The position numbers were made by a program, and so were the translations under genes. From Mucilaginibacter flavus (lineage in GTDB: Bacteria; Bacteroidota; Bacteroidia; Sphingobacteriales; Sphingobacteriaceae): a DNA stretch of 64,000 bases. This document shows positions 18,818-27,080 of this stretch, in pieces; the stretch's first letter is position 1, and each line of letters starts with the position of its first letter. The notes below the pieces were generated by a model that ran no database searches, had not been told where the DNA came from, and saw only the letters and a program-made list of their open reading frames with translations. The stretch is from positions 43,050 through 107,049 of the forward strand of contig NZ_JAUFPS010000008.1 of assembly GCF_030409315.1 (NCBI RefSeq). The letters run 5' to 3'.

Positions 18818-19133
18818 CGTCAAATTCATATCTAAATTTGAAAAAGAACTCAAGCGACTGGCAAAAAAACATCCATCGCTTAAGTCTGATTTTTCATCTC
18901 TTCTTTTATCTCTCAAAGAAAATCCATCTCAAGGAATATCTCTCGGAAACGATTGTTACAAAATCCGGATGTCCATTTCAAGCAAGGGGAAAGGTAAATC
19001 GGGTGGTGCCCGCGTAATTACATGTTTTAAAATTGTACAGAACACCGTTTTTTTGCTCACGATATTCGATAAAAGCGAGCAGGAAAACATAGCAGACAAG
19101 GAGCTTAAAGAACTTCTGAAATTTATTGATTAA
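18807..19133 (+). CDS. RelE/ParE-superfamily toxin
   Basis: 108 residues, Lys-rich and basic. It starts MSYNVKFISKFEKELKRLAKKHPSL, the usual N-terminal helix pair of RelE/ParE toxins, followed by GNDCYKIRMSISSKGKGKSGGARVI and a hydrophobic strand VFLLTIFDKSE. The SGGARVITCF and DKSEQENI elements fit the C-terminal core of the family. Translation is probably coupled to the antitoxin through the 11-nt overlap. The likely action is mRNA cleavage at the ribosome, but ParE-like gyrase inhibition cannot be excluded. An octamer repeat and a convergent DoxX-like gene follow. Confidence 0.8.
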   Translation: MSYNVKFISKFEKELKRLAKKHPSLKSDFSSLLLSLKENPSQGISLGNDCYKIRMSISSKGKGKSGGARVITCFKIVQNTVFLLTIFDKSEQENIADKELKELLKFID

Positions 19134-19145
19134 ATCCCCTCATTC

Positions 19146-19185
19146 CAAAGTCCAATAGTCCTACAGTCCCAAAATCCAGCAGTCC
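19146..19185. repeat. Five-copy octamer array between convergent genes
   Basis: CAAAGTCC, AATAGTCC, TACAGTCC, CAAAATCC and AGCAGTCC in exact 8-nt register, filling most of the 51-nt gap between the toxin stop and the stop of the minus-strand DoxX-like gene. Its last base falls in the minus-strand stop codon. Confidence 0.8.
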
Positions 19186-20480
19186 TACTTATTATAAGGA
19201 GCTTCGTTTATCCAGTGAAATCCCCTGTTGATTAAGCGAAATTTATTAAGGTCGAATTTTTTGAGGGTAATTTTCAGGGAATCTTTATCCCACATGCCTT
19301 TGAGTTGCAAATCACCGTTTGGCGCTTCGGTGTATCTGAACAGGTTTCTTTTTAATGTATCGGTGTAGGTATTGATAACGATGCTATGCGTCTTAACATC
19401 GGTTTTAAAACTGTAGTTTTTTAAAGTATCATCCATCAGCTTTATGCGGGCGTTGTCTGCATAGCTAATAATCAGCTTGCGCCAGCGGGTGGTATCGGTG
19501 GTAAGCGGCGCAATGGTATCTTTATTACGTACAAAACTTTGCACATCATAAATACCGTATAGCGGCGGTTTCGGTGCTTTATCGCCGTATTGGGTTGCGG
19601 CGTCAATATCGCCATATAAATTGATGGCCACTACATAAATGATCAATACATACTTTATGGTTTTAAGGGTTATATTTTTCCACTTTGCCTTAAATCTGTG
19701 CGGATCAATATTTGATGGCGGCGCGCTTTTATTAAGGAAAAAGAAGTTGATTAACCGCAAGGCATCTTTCGACAACAGGAACAACGACATAGCCACCAGC
19801 ATGGTTGAAAGCAGCTTAACCGGTACATCAAAACAATAATTGATAGCCATAATGTTGCCGGCAACAACCACACCCAAAATAGCCCCCAGCGTAGTTGTTT
19901 TACGGAAGAAGAGCAGCAGGCCACAAGAAACCTCGGCTATCCCGGTGAAATAGTTAAACCCGGTAGAGTAGCCCATATACGTCCAGGCCAGGCCCATGGG
20001 CGAGGCATCGCCAAATGATTCAAGCAACCGGCCCGGCGTTGGCGAACCAAATTGCAGTTTTATAATTTTAATAAAACCATAACTCAACATGGTTAGCGCC
20101 ACATAGTACCGCACAATAACACAAACCCAATAAAACAGCTTATTATAATTACGCGCCTTACGGTCAATTACCGACCAGATGATAGCGCTTATTGCCGAAA
20201 AAGTCACCACAAATAATAAAACCAAATAATCATACGTGGTATCGCCACTGCCGCCTGTAAATTCGGTAACAGGCTTGGCCAGGTGCAGGATATTTTTGGC
20301 TATCCAGGGTATAAAGACGTGGAGGCGATTGATAAATAAGTTAAAAAACGGATCAGCATAGGGCAAAAAACCGTTAGGATCAAGAATAATGTAAACGATA
20401 AAAAATACGAGGAAAAACCGGAGCAGCAGTTTTTGAATACCCGACCAGTATACCGGTTCGGTTGCATTAATTGTGGTCAT
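19185..20480 (-). CDS. DoxX-like multi-pass membrane protein
   Basis: 431 residues. The N-terminal two thirds have seven or so hydrophobic segments: LLLRFFLVFFIVYIIL, a second around YDYLVLLFVVTFSAISAI, then VIVRYYVALTMLSYGFIKII and the DoxX-like GFNYFTGIAEVSCGLLLFF, GAILGVVVAGNIMAI and LLSTMLVAMSLFLLS. The last 130 residues are soluble (TTRWRKLIISYADNARIKLM, TDVKTHSIVINTY) and probably face the periplasm. Function is unknown; DoxX-like domains are linked to quinone or thiol redox. It stands alone on the minus strand. Confidence 0.7.
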   Translation of the reverse strand: MTTINATEPVYWSGIQKLLLRFFLVFFIVYIILDPNGFLPYADPFFNLFINRLHVFIPWIAKNILHLAKPVTEFTGGSGDTTYDYLVLLFVVTFSAISAIIWSVIDRKARNYNKLFYWVCVIVRYYVALTMLSYGFIKIIKLQFGSPTPGRLLESFGDASPMGLAWTYMGYSTGFNYFTGIAEVSCGLLLFFRKTTTLGAILGVVVAGNIMAINYCFDVPVKLLSTMLVAMSLFLLSKDALRLINFFFLNKSAPPSNIDPHRFKAKWKNITLKTIKYVLIIYVVAINLYGDIDAATQYGDKAPKPPLYGIYDVQSFVRNKDTIAPLTTDTTRWRKLIISYADNARIKLMDDTLKNYSFKTDVKTHSIVINTYTDTLKRNLFRYTEAPNGDLQLKGMWDKDSLKITLKKFDLNKFRLINRGFHWINEAPYNK

Positions 20481-20683
20481 AGCAGATTTAGTTTAGGCTA
20501 AATATAATAATTCAGACGCTTATATCCTTATCCGACTGTCAATTAAGGGCATTTACAATGCTTACTAAAAACTACCTGCTAAAGTCGGCACATTTGATTT
20601 TGATAAACAATTGATTGTTGCTTGCAAACAGTGGCGACATCAACGCCAATACCTTTGCTAAGTATTTATAACCAAACAAAATC

Positions 20684-21046
20684 ATGTCAATCAAAATCAT
20701 TAGCGGGGTGCTTATTTTATTTACAGCCTATATGGGTATTAAACATGGCTGGCAGGGCTTAAATGCCAAACCAACAGATACCGGCCCCGCGGCCGACTTG
20801 TTTAAAAAGATTAACCTGAGTATGGCTGTGATCAAAGTATTTTCGGCACTTACAATTTTAAGTGCTTTGATGATCCTGTTTCCGCAAACATTTGTGACAG
20901 GAAATGTATTAAACGCGGTATTGATATTTTTCCTGATGATCCAGTTTTTACGTGTGGGCGAAATGAAGCCGGCGCTTATCGAAATCCCTTTTCTATTGAT
21001 CCCGATAGCGTTGATATTTTTAAAACATCCTTTGAAAGTTGTTTAA
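20684..21046 (+). CDS. Small four-helix membrane protein
   Basis: 120 residues with four predicted membrane helices: ISGVLILFTAYMGIKHG, SMAVIKVFSALTILSALMILF, GNVLNAVLIFFLMIQFL and the final EIPFLLIPIALIFL. The size and topology resemble small DoxX-like/DUF membrane proteins, but no signature motif is present. It is separated from its neighbours by non-coding spacers and is probably monocistronic. Function unknown. Confidence 0.7.
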   Translation: MSIKIISGVLILFTAYMGIKHGWQGLNAKPTDTGPAADLFKKINLSMAVIKVFSALTILSALMILFPQTFVTGNVLNAVLIFFLMIQFLRVGEMKPALIEIPFLLIPIALIFLKHPLKVV

Positions 21047-21408
21047 ATATTATGCGCAATAAAGCCAGGCAGCAAATTAACAACAAACTTTTGACTTGTT
21101 TATAGCGCATTTTCAATAGTGTTCCACCGGAACGGGTGGAACACGTGGAACGCTTTGGAACGCATTAGCGTTGATTATCAAGTATTTAACATTGCATCAA
21201 AATCAACTTAATGGAACACTTTTTTAATTGGCTATCAGCCACTTACAGCAATTACCAACAAAATCCTGTGATTTTAAATAACATTTTCCGCATTAGGGAT
21301 AGCAACGAATACCGGCCCGTGAATAAGGCCTGAGGCCGTATAATTGAATAGCCCGGCCCCGGCTTATACCGGCCGGGGAATGCCCTGATATTTAACAGCA
21401 ACTTGTAC
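21047..21408. other. Spacer with two hairpins and GGAAC repeats
   Basis: No gene seen. 21121-21142 is a perfect hairpin (GTTCCACC, loop GGAACG, GGTGGAAC), followed by two more GTGGAAC/TTGGAAC words within 20 nt. Around 21344-21378 lies a GC-rich hairpin (CCCCGG / CCGGGG) on the 3' side of the minus-strand kinase gene, without a T-run. Confidence 0.55.
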
Positions 21409-22593
21409 TTAGCAGGCCGGTAGCCAAAGGGTAAAGCAGGTATTTTCGTCGGTTGATTTAACGGTTAGGGCGCCGCCATGCGCACGGGCAATTTCTGAAG
21501 ATATGTATAATCCCAACCCCAGGCCTTCTTTGTGCGGATCTACTTCGCCACGGTAAAAAGGGTGAAACAGGCGTTCCATAACCAGGGTAGGTATTTTGTG
21601 GCCGCTGTTGGTTACAGAAAGTGTAAAGCCCTCATTTTTACTAACGGCCTCTACCATTACCGGCATATCTTTTTCCCCATGCGAAAGCGCGTTACCCAAT
21701 ATATTTGAAAACAGTTGCGCTATGCGCCTGCCATCGCAATTTACGGGCGCGCTAAAATCAAAATTGGTTTCAATTATTCTGTTTGGCCAGATGATGCGCA
21801 GCTCGGTAAGTACCTTGGTCAGCATATCTTCCAATGGTTCGTTATCCCCGCGCTTAAGAATGATACCTTCGCCCAGGCGACCGCGGGCAAAATCGAGGAT
21901 ATTTTCAATAAGTGCCTTCATACGGTAGGCCGAATCCTGTACAATGTTGGCCATGCGGGTAACGCGCTCATCCGACGGGATGCGCAACAGCAACTGGGCA
22001 ACATTGAGCACAGCCCCTACCGGGTTAAGTAAATCATGCCCTAAAATGGCAATGAACTGATCGCGCAGTTCGGCGGTTTCACGTTCTTCAAGCAAACTTT
22101 TTTCGCTGATTGCCAACTTATCCGATGCATCCAGGTGAAAGGAGATCAGTTCGGCAAAAAGCTTGAACATGTTGATTGTTTCCGTAGTATTCAATACATG
22201 CGGCTTTGGATCGATAGCACATAACGTACCAAAAAAGTCACCATTTTTGCGGATAATGGGAATAGAGATATAACTTTGAAAACCATACATGGCCGGTGTA
22301 TGATGAGTTCTGAAATGTGAATCAAGCTCCACATGGTCAATAATCACCCCCTGTCCGCTTTGCCTTATCTCGTGGCAAATGGTCGATTCCAGTACCAGTT
22401 CGCCGCCAACGCCTAAGCCAAAAGCTATCTCATCGCGCACGGCGCAACAAATCCACTTTTCATCGGTAACTCGTGCTACGGCCGAGAAGCCCATACCCGT
22501 GGTACGGCAAATAACTTCTAAAATTGACGGGACTACCGAAATGCTGGCTACAGCTTTAATATCTGATTGAATCTGGGGACTAAAGTTTTCCAA
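21409..22593 (-). CDS. Cytoplasmic GAF sensor histidine kinase
   Basis: 394 residues with no membrane segment. A GAF domain covers about 15-155 (ICRTTGMGFSAVARVT, YGFQSYISIPI, GDFFGTLCAIDP). HisKA has the phospho-acceptor His186 in FIAILGHDLLNPV. The HATPase_c domain has the N box NILGNALSHGE and G box GLGLGLYISSEIARAHGG. The start is a TTG at 22591-22593: an in-frame TAA lies two codons upstream and the first ATG is at residue 34 inside the GAF domain. No response regulator is adjacent, so it is an orphan. It probably senses a small cytoplasmic ligand. Confidence 0.87.
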   Translation of the reverse strand: MENFSPQIQSDIKAVASISVVPSILEVICRTTGMGFSAVARVTDEKWICCAVRDEIAFGLGVGGELVLESTICHEIRQSGQGVIIDHVELDSHFRTHHTPAMYGFQSYISIPIIRKNGDFFGTLCAIDPKPHVLNTTETINMFKLFAELISFHLDASDKLAISEKSLLEERETAELRDQFIAILGHDLLNPVGAVLNVAQLLLRIPSDERVTRMANIVQDSAYRMKALIENILDFARGRLGEGIILKRGDNEPLEDMLTKVLTELRIIWPNRIIETNFDFSAPVNCDGRRIAQLFSNILGNALSHGEKDMPVMVEAVSKNEGFTLSVTNSGHKIPTLVMERLFHPFYRGEVDPHKEGLGLGLYISSEIARAHGGALTVKSTDENTCFTLWLPAC

Positions 22594-22703
22594 CTTTTAC
22601 TGATGTTTTAGAAATGCTAAGCAATCTAACAACAATTTTGTTTATTAAAAAGCGAAAATATCTTTTTAGGTAAGGTATTGATTTATTAAGAAAACAAAAG
22701 CAC

Positions 22704-23078
22704 CTACGACTCGTAATAAACTACCGGCTCAAGGTTACCCAGTTCCTCATCTGTAAACAGCCTTGAGCGAATGATAAACCTGATGCCCATCGGAATTTCG
22801 ATAGAAAAGCTGGAGCCACGACCAGGCGTTACATCCAGCGTTAGGTGGGTATGTTTCCAGTACTCAAACTGATCTGCGCTCATGAAAAATTCGCAGCCAA
22901 CTACCTCCCCAATTTTTACATCGCTACCGCCAATTTTAAAGTCGCCTTTTTCAAAACACATGGGCGATGAGCCATCGCAGCAGCCCCCACTTTGATGAAA
23001 CATTAAAGGGCCAAAGCGCTCTTTTAGCTGTGCTATAACGCCTTCGGCTGCGGGGGTGGATGATATTCTTGGTGTCAT
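22704..23078 (-). CDS. DUF779 protein associated with aldehyde dehydrogenase
   Basis: 124 residues from the ATG at 23078 (MTPRISSTPAAEGV); an upstream TTG adds six residues and lies in a repeat, so it is less likely. The DUF779 signature FHQSGGCCDGSSPMC with paired Cys is present, and EFFMSADQFEYWKHTHL follows. It is downstream of an acetaldehyde-type dehydrogenase on the same strand, a recurrent pairing across bacteria; the gene product is thought to assist that enzyme but its mechanism is not established. The two genes are separated by 232 nt containing an inverted-repeat element. Confidence 0.85.
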   Translation of the reverse strand: MTPRISSTPAAEGVIAQLKERFGPLMFHQSGGCCDGSSPMCFEKGDFKIGGSDVKIGEVVGCEFFMSADQFEYWKHTHLTLDVTPGRGSSFSIEIPMGIRFIIRSRLFTDEELGNLEPVVYYES

Positions 23079-23095
23079 GGGTTTCAGTTTTTTCA

Positions 23096-23207
23096 AATCC
23101 CCTCTTGAGAGGGGCGCGTTGGGATTTGAGCAATGGCAGGGGTGTGCTGTCCCTCGTTCTCAGCATCTTGCATAAACACACCCCTCCGCCCCTCTCAAGA
23201 GGGGATT
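23096..23207. repeat. Palindromic interspersed repeat inside the aldehyde operon
   Basis: The 21-nt arm 23096-23116 (core CCCCTCTTGAGAGGGG) is the exact reverse complement of 23187-23207. Each arm is itself nearly palindromic. Inner CAGGGGTGTG and CACACCCCTC words also pair. The whole can fold into a long hairpin. No transposase is present; it resembles a non-autonomous or REP-like element. Confidence 0.8.
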
Positions 23208-23310
23208 CGCTCAAGCCCCCGCTATTGTCAACTTCCTTTTTGTTATCAAACGATAAAAGGTGCTGCAAAATCCCAAACATTTCGCAGACGCCTTTAGCAA
23301 TGAACCGGTG

Positions 23311-24813
23311 CTAAAAAAAGCCCAGCTTATTCTTGTTGTAAGAGATCAGCATATTTTTGGTTTGGCGGTAGTAGTTGAGCATCATTTTATGATTCTCCCT
23401 GCCAAAGCCCGATTTTTTGTAGCCGCCAAATGGCGCGTGTGCCGGGTAAGCATGGTAACAATTAACCCAAACACGGCCGGCCTGTATGGCGCGTGGTACC
23501 TGGTAAATTTCATGCGCGTCGCGGGTCCAAACGCCGGCTCCTAATCCGTACAATGTATCGTTGGCTATCTCTATCGCTTCCTCAACCGTTTTAAAAGTGG
23601 TAACCGATACCACCGGACCAAAAATTTCTTCCTGGAAAATACGCATCTTGTTGTTGCCTTTAAAAATAGTAGGTGTTATGTAATAGCCGTCGCCCAAATC
23701 ACCATCCAACTTTTGCGCCTCGCCACCGGCTAATACCTCGGCCCCTTCTTTTTTACCGATATCCAGGTAGCTCAGGATTTTTTCGTACTGATCATTGGAT
23801 GCCTGCGCGCCCATCATCGTACTTGAATCCAGCGGATTACCCATTTTAATGGCCTTGGTGCGGGCAATAACCCGCTCCATAAACTTATCGTAAATATTTT
23901 CATGCACCAGCATGCGCGATGGACAGGTACAAACTTCGCCCTGGTTTAAGGCAAACAGCACAGCCCCTTCTACCGCTTTATCAAAAAACTCATCATCGGC
24001 ATCCCCAACAGATTCAAAGAAAATATTGGGCGATTTACCGCCAAGCTCCATGGTAACCGGGATCAAATTCTCTGACGCATATTGCATAATCAACCTGCCG
24101 GTAGTGGTTTCGCCGGTAAAGGCTACTTTGCTAATGCGCGAATTGGTAGCCAGCGGCTTACCCGCTTCCGGCCCAAAACCGGTTACAATATTTAATACAC
24201 CTGCGGGCAAAATATCGCCTATCAATTCCATCAATACCATAATACTGGTTGGCGTTTGCTCGGCAGGTTTTACCACCACACAGCAACCGGCGGCAAGCGC
24301 CGGGGCAATTTTCCAGGTAGCCATTAGTAGAGGGAAATTCCATGGGATAATTTGGCCTACCACACCAAGCGGCTCCTGTAAGTTAATACTTACGGTGTAC
24401 TCATCATGCTCGCTGATGCTGCTTTCTTCGGCACGGATGGCACCTGCAAAATAGCGGAAGTGGTCAACACATAAAGGCAAATCGGCGGCCATGGTTTCGC
24501 GGATGGCCTTGCCATTATCTATAGTTTCTACTGTAGCCAGATAGCTTAAATTATCTTCAATTACCTGGGCTATTTTAAGCAGCAGATTGCTACGCAGGGT
24601 AGCAGCTGTTTTGCTCCAGGTTTTAAAAGCTTCGGTAGCTGCATCAACGGCGGCTTCAATATCTTCTTTGGTTGAGCGGGCGGCTTTGGTAAAAACCTTG
24701 CCATCAATGGGCGATATGTTATCAAAATATTCGCCTTTAACAGGCGGAACAAACTTGCCGCCAATAAAATTGTCGTACTTATCCTTAAAGGATGGTCTTT
24801 GCGCTGTACTCAT
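23311..24813 (-). CDS. NAD-dependent aldehyde (acetaldehyde) dehydrogenase, AldB/ExaC type
   Basis: 500 residues. The start at 24813 ([20 protein letters not shown]) is chosen because it matches the usual N-terminus of this class; a 72-codon upstream extension reads through the divergent promoter. Catalytic residues are Glu256 in [10 protein letters not shown] and Cys295 in [11 protein letters not shown], the latter sequence characteristic of AldB/AcoD-type enzymes. NAD-site segment FTGETTTGR and C-terminal [14 protein letters not shown] are present. It oxidises short aldehydes to acids in the cytoplasm. Together with DUF779 downstream and the divergent AraC-family gene upstream it forms a regulated aldehyde-oxidation unit. 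Confidence 0.93.
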   Translation of the reverse strand: MSTAQRPSFKDKYDNFIGGKFVPPVKGEYFDNISPIDGKVFTKAARSTKEDIEAAVDAATEAFKTWSKTAATLRSNLLLKIAQVIEDNLSYLATVETIDNGKAIRETMAADLPLCVDHFRYFAGAIRAEESSISEHDEYTVSINLQEPLGVVGQIIPWNFPLLMATWKIAPALAAGCCVVVKPAEQTPTSIMVLMELIGDILPAGVLNIVTGFGPEAGKPLATNSRISKVAFTGETTTGRLIMQYASENLIPVTMELGGKSPNIFFESVGDADDEFFDKAVEGAVLFALNQGEVCTCPSRMLVHENIYDKFMERVIARTKAIKMGNPLDSSTMMGAQASNDQYEKILSYLDIGKKEGAEVLAGGEAQKLDGDLGDGYYITPTIFKGNNKMRIFQEEIFGPVVSVTTFKTVEEAIEIANDTLYGLGAGVWTRDAHEIYQVPRAIQAGRVWVNCYHAYPAHAPFGGYKKSGFGRENHKMMLNYYRQTKNMLISYNKNKLGFF

Positions 24814-24872
24814 AGTTTTTTGTTTTATTGAATTGGTACAGGCTAAGTTAGCGGCGGGCATCATCGGCCTTT

Positions 24873-24902
24873 TGCACAATACTCTCAATTGGGTGCACAA
24901 TA
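24873..24902. promoter_or_regulatory. Direct repeat TGCACAATA with 21-bp spacing, AraC-type site
   Basis: TGCACAATA occurs at 24873-24881 and again at 24894-24902. The 21-bp repeat distance is two helical turns on one DNA face, the geometry of classical AraC-family half-sites. It lies in the 157-nt divergent region, 60 nt upstream of the dehydrogenase start and 69 nt upstream of the regulator start. Sequence seen; binding inferred. Confidence 0.65.
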
Positions 24903-24970
24903 GTTTCAAAGTAAAATTGATTTGCAAACTATTGTTAACTATCCCTAACTTGCTTTTAAATAAGCCAATT

Positions 24971-25894
24971 ATGAATGAGAGAAACCTGGTATCTCCGTTT
25001 ACCCTGAGCGGTAGGCGCGAGTTGCACACGCTGGTTGAAAACCGCCGTGCCTATACCTTAAACCATTGTGAGCTTAATATTTACGAAACTTATCAGCGCA
25101 GCGAACTGGTACCCCTTACCTTTAACGACCTTGTAATTACCAGCATGTTGCGGGGTAAAAAGGTAATGCACCTGTTTGATAAACCCGGCTTTGATTACCT
25201 GCCCGGCGAAACCGTTATTGTACCACCCAACGTTACCATGACCATTGATTTCCCCGAGGCATCGGAGCTTAACCCATCGCAATGCACAGCCCTGGCTATC
25301 AATCACCAGGAGATCAAAAGCACGCTCGATTTTTTGAACGAGAACTATCCCCGTGCCAATGACGACTTGTGGCAGCTCAATTATCAGCAGTTTCATTTTT
25401 TTAATAACCATGAACTCGCGCAACTCATCAATAAACTTATTAGCATCAGTACCGGCGATGTACTTACCAAAGATGTATTGGCCAACCTTACCCTTAAGGA
25501 ACTACTCATCCGCATTATGCAGATGCAAAACCTGCACCAGGTAAAGGAAAACATGCAGCATTTGGGTACAAATAACCGCTTTGCCTACATTTTGCAGTAC
25601 ATCAAAAACCACCTTACCGATAAACTGAGCATTGATGCCTTAAGCCAGAGGGCCTATATGAGCAAGGCAAGCTTTTTTAGGGCGTTTAAACACGAAATGG
25701 GAATTTCGCCGGTTGATTATATTATTAAGGAGCGCATCCAGTTTGCCAAACAACTATTACATAACCCCTACTGCAGCATAGCGGATGCCTGCTTTAAAGC
25801 CGGCTTTAACAACCAGCACTATTTTAGCAGGGCCTTCAGAAAAATTGTGGGAACAACGCCGAGTTTATATAAGACGGGAATAACTAAGAATTAG
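24971..25894 (+). CDS. AraC-family transcriptional regulator
   Basis: 307 residues from the ATG at 24971 ([18 protein letters not shown]). The N-terminal half is an AraC-type ligand-binding cupin (about 15-190, with [20 protein letters not shown]). The C-terminal 100 residues hold the double helix-turn-helix: [26 protein letters not shown] and [29 protein letters not shown]. It is divergent from the aldehyde dehydrogenase and is the likely activator of that unit in response to an aldehyde or alcohol. A direct repeat with AraC geometry lies between the two genes. Confidence 0.9.
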   Translation: MNERNLVSPFTLSGRRELHTLVENRRAYTLNHCELNIYETYQRSELVPLTFNDLVITSMLRGKKVMHLFDKPGFDYLPGETVIVPPNVTMTIDFPEASELNPSQCTALAINHQEIKSTLDFLNENYPRANDDLWQLNYQQFHFFNNHELAQLINKLISISTGDVLTKDVLANLTLKELLIRIMQMQNLHQVKENMQHLGTNNRFAYILQYIKNHLTDKLSIDALSQRAYMSKASFFRAFKHEMGISPVDYIIKERIQFAKQLLHNPYCSIADACFKAGFNNQHYFSRAFRKIVGTTPSLYKTGITKN

Positions 25895-25945
25895 ACTTAT
25901 TGGACTTTTAGACTATTTGACTTATAGGACTATTTGATTTTGAGA
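25895..25945. repeat. Degenerate GACTWTT 8/9-nt array after the AraC gene
   Basis: GACTTATT, GGACTTTTA, GACTATTT, GACTTATAG, GACTATTT and GATTTTGA follow one another within 4 nt of the stop codon. It shares GGACTTTT with arrays at 18476 and 26382, and the reverse complement at 19146. Confidence 0.6.
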
Positions 25946-25989
25946 ATATTGGATTGAAGTCACTTTACAGAAAAGAGATTCAGAAAAAG

Positions 25990-26017
25990 TCTTCATTCTT
26001 GACTCTTGATTCTACTC
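25990..26017. repeat. Heptamer array TCTTGAC-type beside the XRE gene stop
   Basis: TCTTCAT, TCTTGAC, TCTTGAT, TCTACTC in exact 7-nt register, ending 1 nt before the minus-strand stop codon of the XRE gene. Same family as the arrays at 32333-32360 and 62914-62941, including the shared flank CTCCCTAT. Confidence 0.8.
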
Positions 26018-26018
26018 C

Positions 26019-26255
26019 CTATGCTGCTGCGCGTTCGGCGTTGATTACTTCGGCTGGGTCGATTTCAAGTACCTGGCAAATTTTAAAGAAACGTTCAAGG
26101 GTAAGTTTAACGTAGCCGAGTTCAATTTTACTATAGGTATTTTGTGATACTTTGAGTTTGGCGGCCAGGTATTCCTGAGAATACGCTAAACGCTCCCTGG
26201 TAGTACGGATATTACCAGCTATGGTTTTCACGCTGTAGTTCGCTAAAATTTCCAT
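26019..26255 (-). CDS. XRE-family helix-turn-helix protein
   Basis: 78 residues, essentially one HTH_3 domain: IRTTRERLAYSQEYLAAKL, then KVSQNTYSKIELG as recognition helix region, and LTLERFFKICQVLEIDPAEVI. The protein is a small DNA-binding regulator. It stands alone on the minus strand. No partner gene lies close enough to name a target. Coding evidence is strong from the complete domain. Confidence 0.85.
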   Translation of the reverse strand: MEILANYSVKTIAGNIRTTRERLAYSQEYLAAKLKVSQNTYSKIELGYVKLTLERFFKICQVLEIDPAEVINAERAAA

Positions 26256-26381
26256 TCCCTTAGGTTTAATTTGTTATTACTATAAACGATATATTTAATA
26301 TCTCGGTTTTTAAGGTTTTAATATTAGTGGCGATAAATAGCAATCGCACAGGTTGTACTCTGAAATAGAGTAAGAGACAAC

Positions 26382-26406
26382 GGATAAAGGACTTTTAGAC
26401 AAAAGA
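26382..26406. repeat. Short GGACTTTT-type repeat
   Basis: GGATAAA, GGACTTTT, AGACAAAAG upstream of the acetyltransferase gene. It belongs with the arrays at 18476, 19146 and 25895. Confidence 0.45.
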
Positions 26407-26487
26407 AAAAAAACGCCTAAGTTCACCCTTATAATTTTTAATTTATGGCAAGATAGCTTTACCATCCATAATATTATTTTTGCCTTT

Positions 26488-26955
26488 ATGAATATCATCA
26501 ACCTTAAACGAACCAATAGCGACGATCTTGATTTCAGAAACCTGGTTAGCCAACTGGATGCCGACCTGCGCGAGCGCAATGGCGAGATGATGGACATTTA
26601 CGATCAGCATAACGTAATCGAAAAAATTGATACCGTAGTTATTGCCTACTTAAATAACCAGCCGGCCGGCTGTGGCTGCTTTAAACCCTTTGATGCCGAA
26701 GCGGTAGAAATAAAAAGGATGTTTGTACAACCCGCAGCCCGCGGAAACGCCATCAGCAAAAAGGTATTAGCTGAATTAGAAACCTGGGCACGCGAACTGG
26801 GTTTTATTTACACGGTACTGGAAACCGGCGCCAAACAAGTGGAAGCCTTAAGCTTGTATCCAAAATCGGGCTATGTGCTGATTGCTAAATACGGCCCTTA
26901 TGTTGATTTGCCGGATAGTATTTGCTTTAGGAAAAGCTTAAAGCTAAATGCTTAA
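26488..26955 (+). CDS. GNAT-family N-acetyltransferase
   Basis: 155 residues. The GNAT core includes the beta-strand KIDTVVIAYLNNQPAGCGCF, the acetyl-CoA loop in VEIKRMFVQPAARGNAISKKVL (a variant of the Q/RxxGxG/A motif) and the helix ELETWARELGF, followed by VLETGAKQVEALSLYPKSGY. The substrate is not predictable. The last residues SLKLNA and the stop codon are read from a heptamer array, so the natural C-terminus may have been extended or replaced by the repeat. Confidence 0.87.
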   Translation: MNIINLKRTNSDDLDFRNLVSQLDADLRERNGEMMDIYDQHNVIEKIDTVVIAYLNNQPAGCGCFKPFDAEAVEIKRMFVQPAARGNAISKKVLAELETWARELGFIYTVLETGAKQVEALSLYPKSGYVLIAKYGPYVDLPDSICFRKSLKLNA

Positions 26956-26975
26956 AGCCGAAAGCCTTTAGCTAA
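26934..26975. repeat. Six-copy heptamer array overlapping the acetyltransferase 3' end
   Basis: AAGCTTA, AAGCTAA, ATGCTTA, AAGCCGA, AAGCCTT, TAGCTAA in exact 7-nt register. The first three units encode the last residues and the TAA stop of the acetyltransferase. Confidence 0.8.
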
Positions 26976-26984
26976 CTATATAAA

Positions 26985-27018
26985 AATAAAAAAGGTAAAC
27001 GAACAAGCTCCGTTTACC
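26985..27018 (-). terminator. Terminator of the downstream TonB gene
   Basis: On the minus strand an 8-bp stem (GGTAAACG / CGTTTACC, 9-nt loop) is followed by TTTTTTATTTTT. It lies about 65 nt past the stop of the minus-strand TonB gene. Confidence 0.75.
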
Positions 27019-27080
27019 TCCAATCATACACTTACCTATCTACACACAAAATCCTACTTACCACTCACTATTCACCATCT

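Noticed and set aside
23912..24454. Plus-strand frame opposite the aldehyde dehydrogenase
   Set aside because: Antisense to conserved catalytic region; no motif.
24587..24970. N-terminal extension of the AraC-family protein
   Set aside because: Reads through the dehydrogenase 5' end and the divergent promoter; the ATG at 24971 gives the normal family length.
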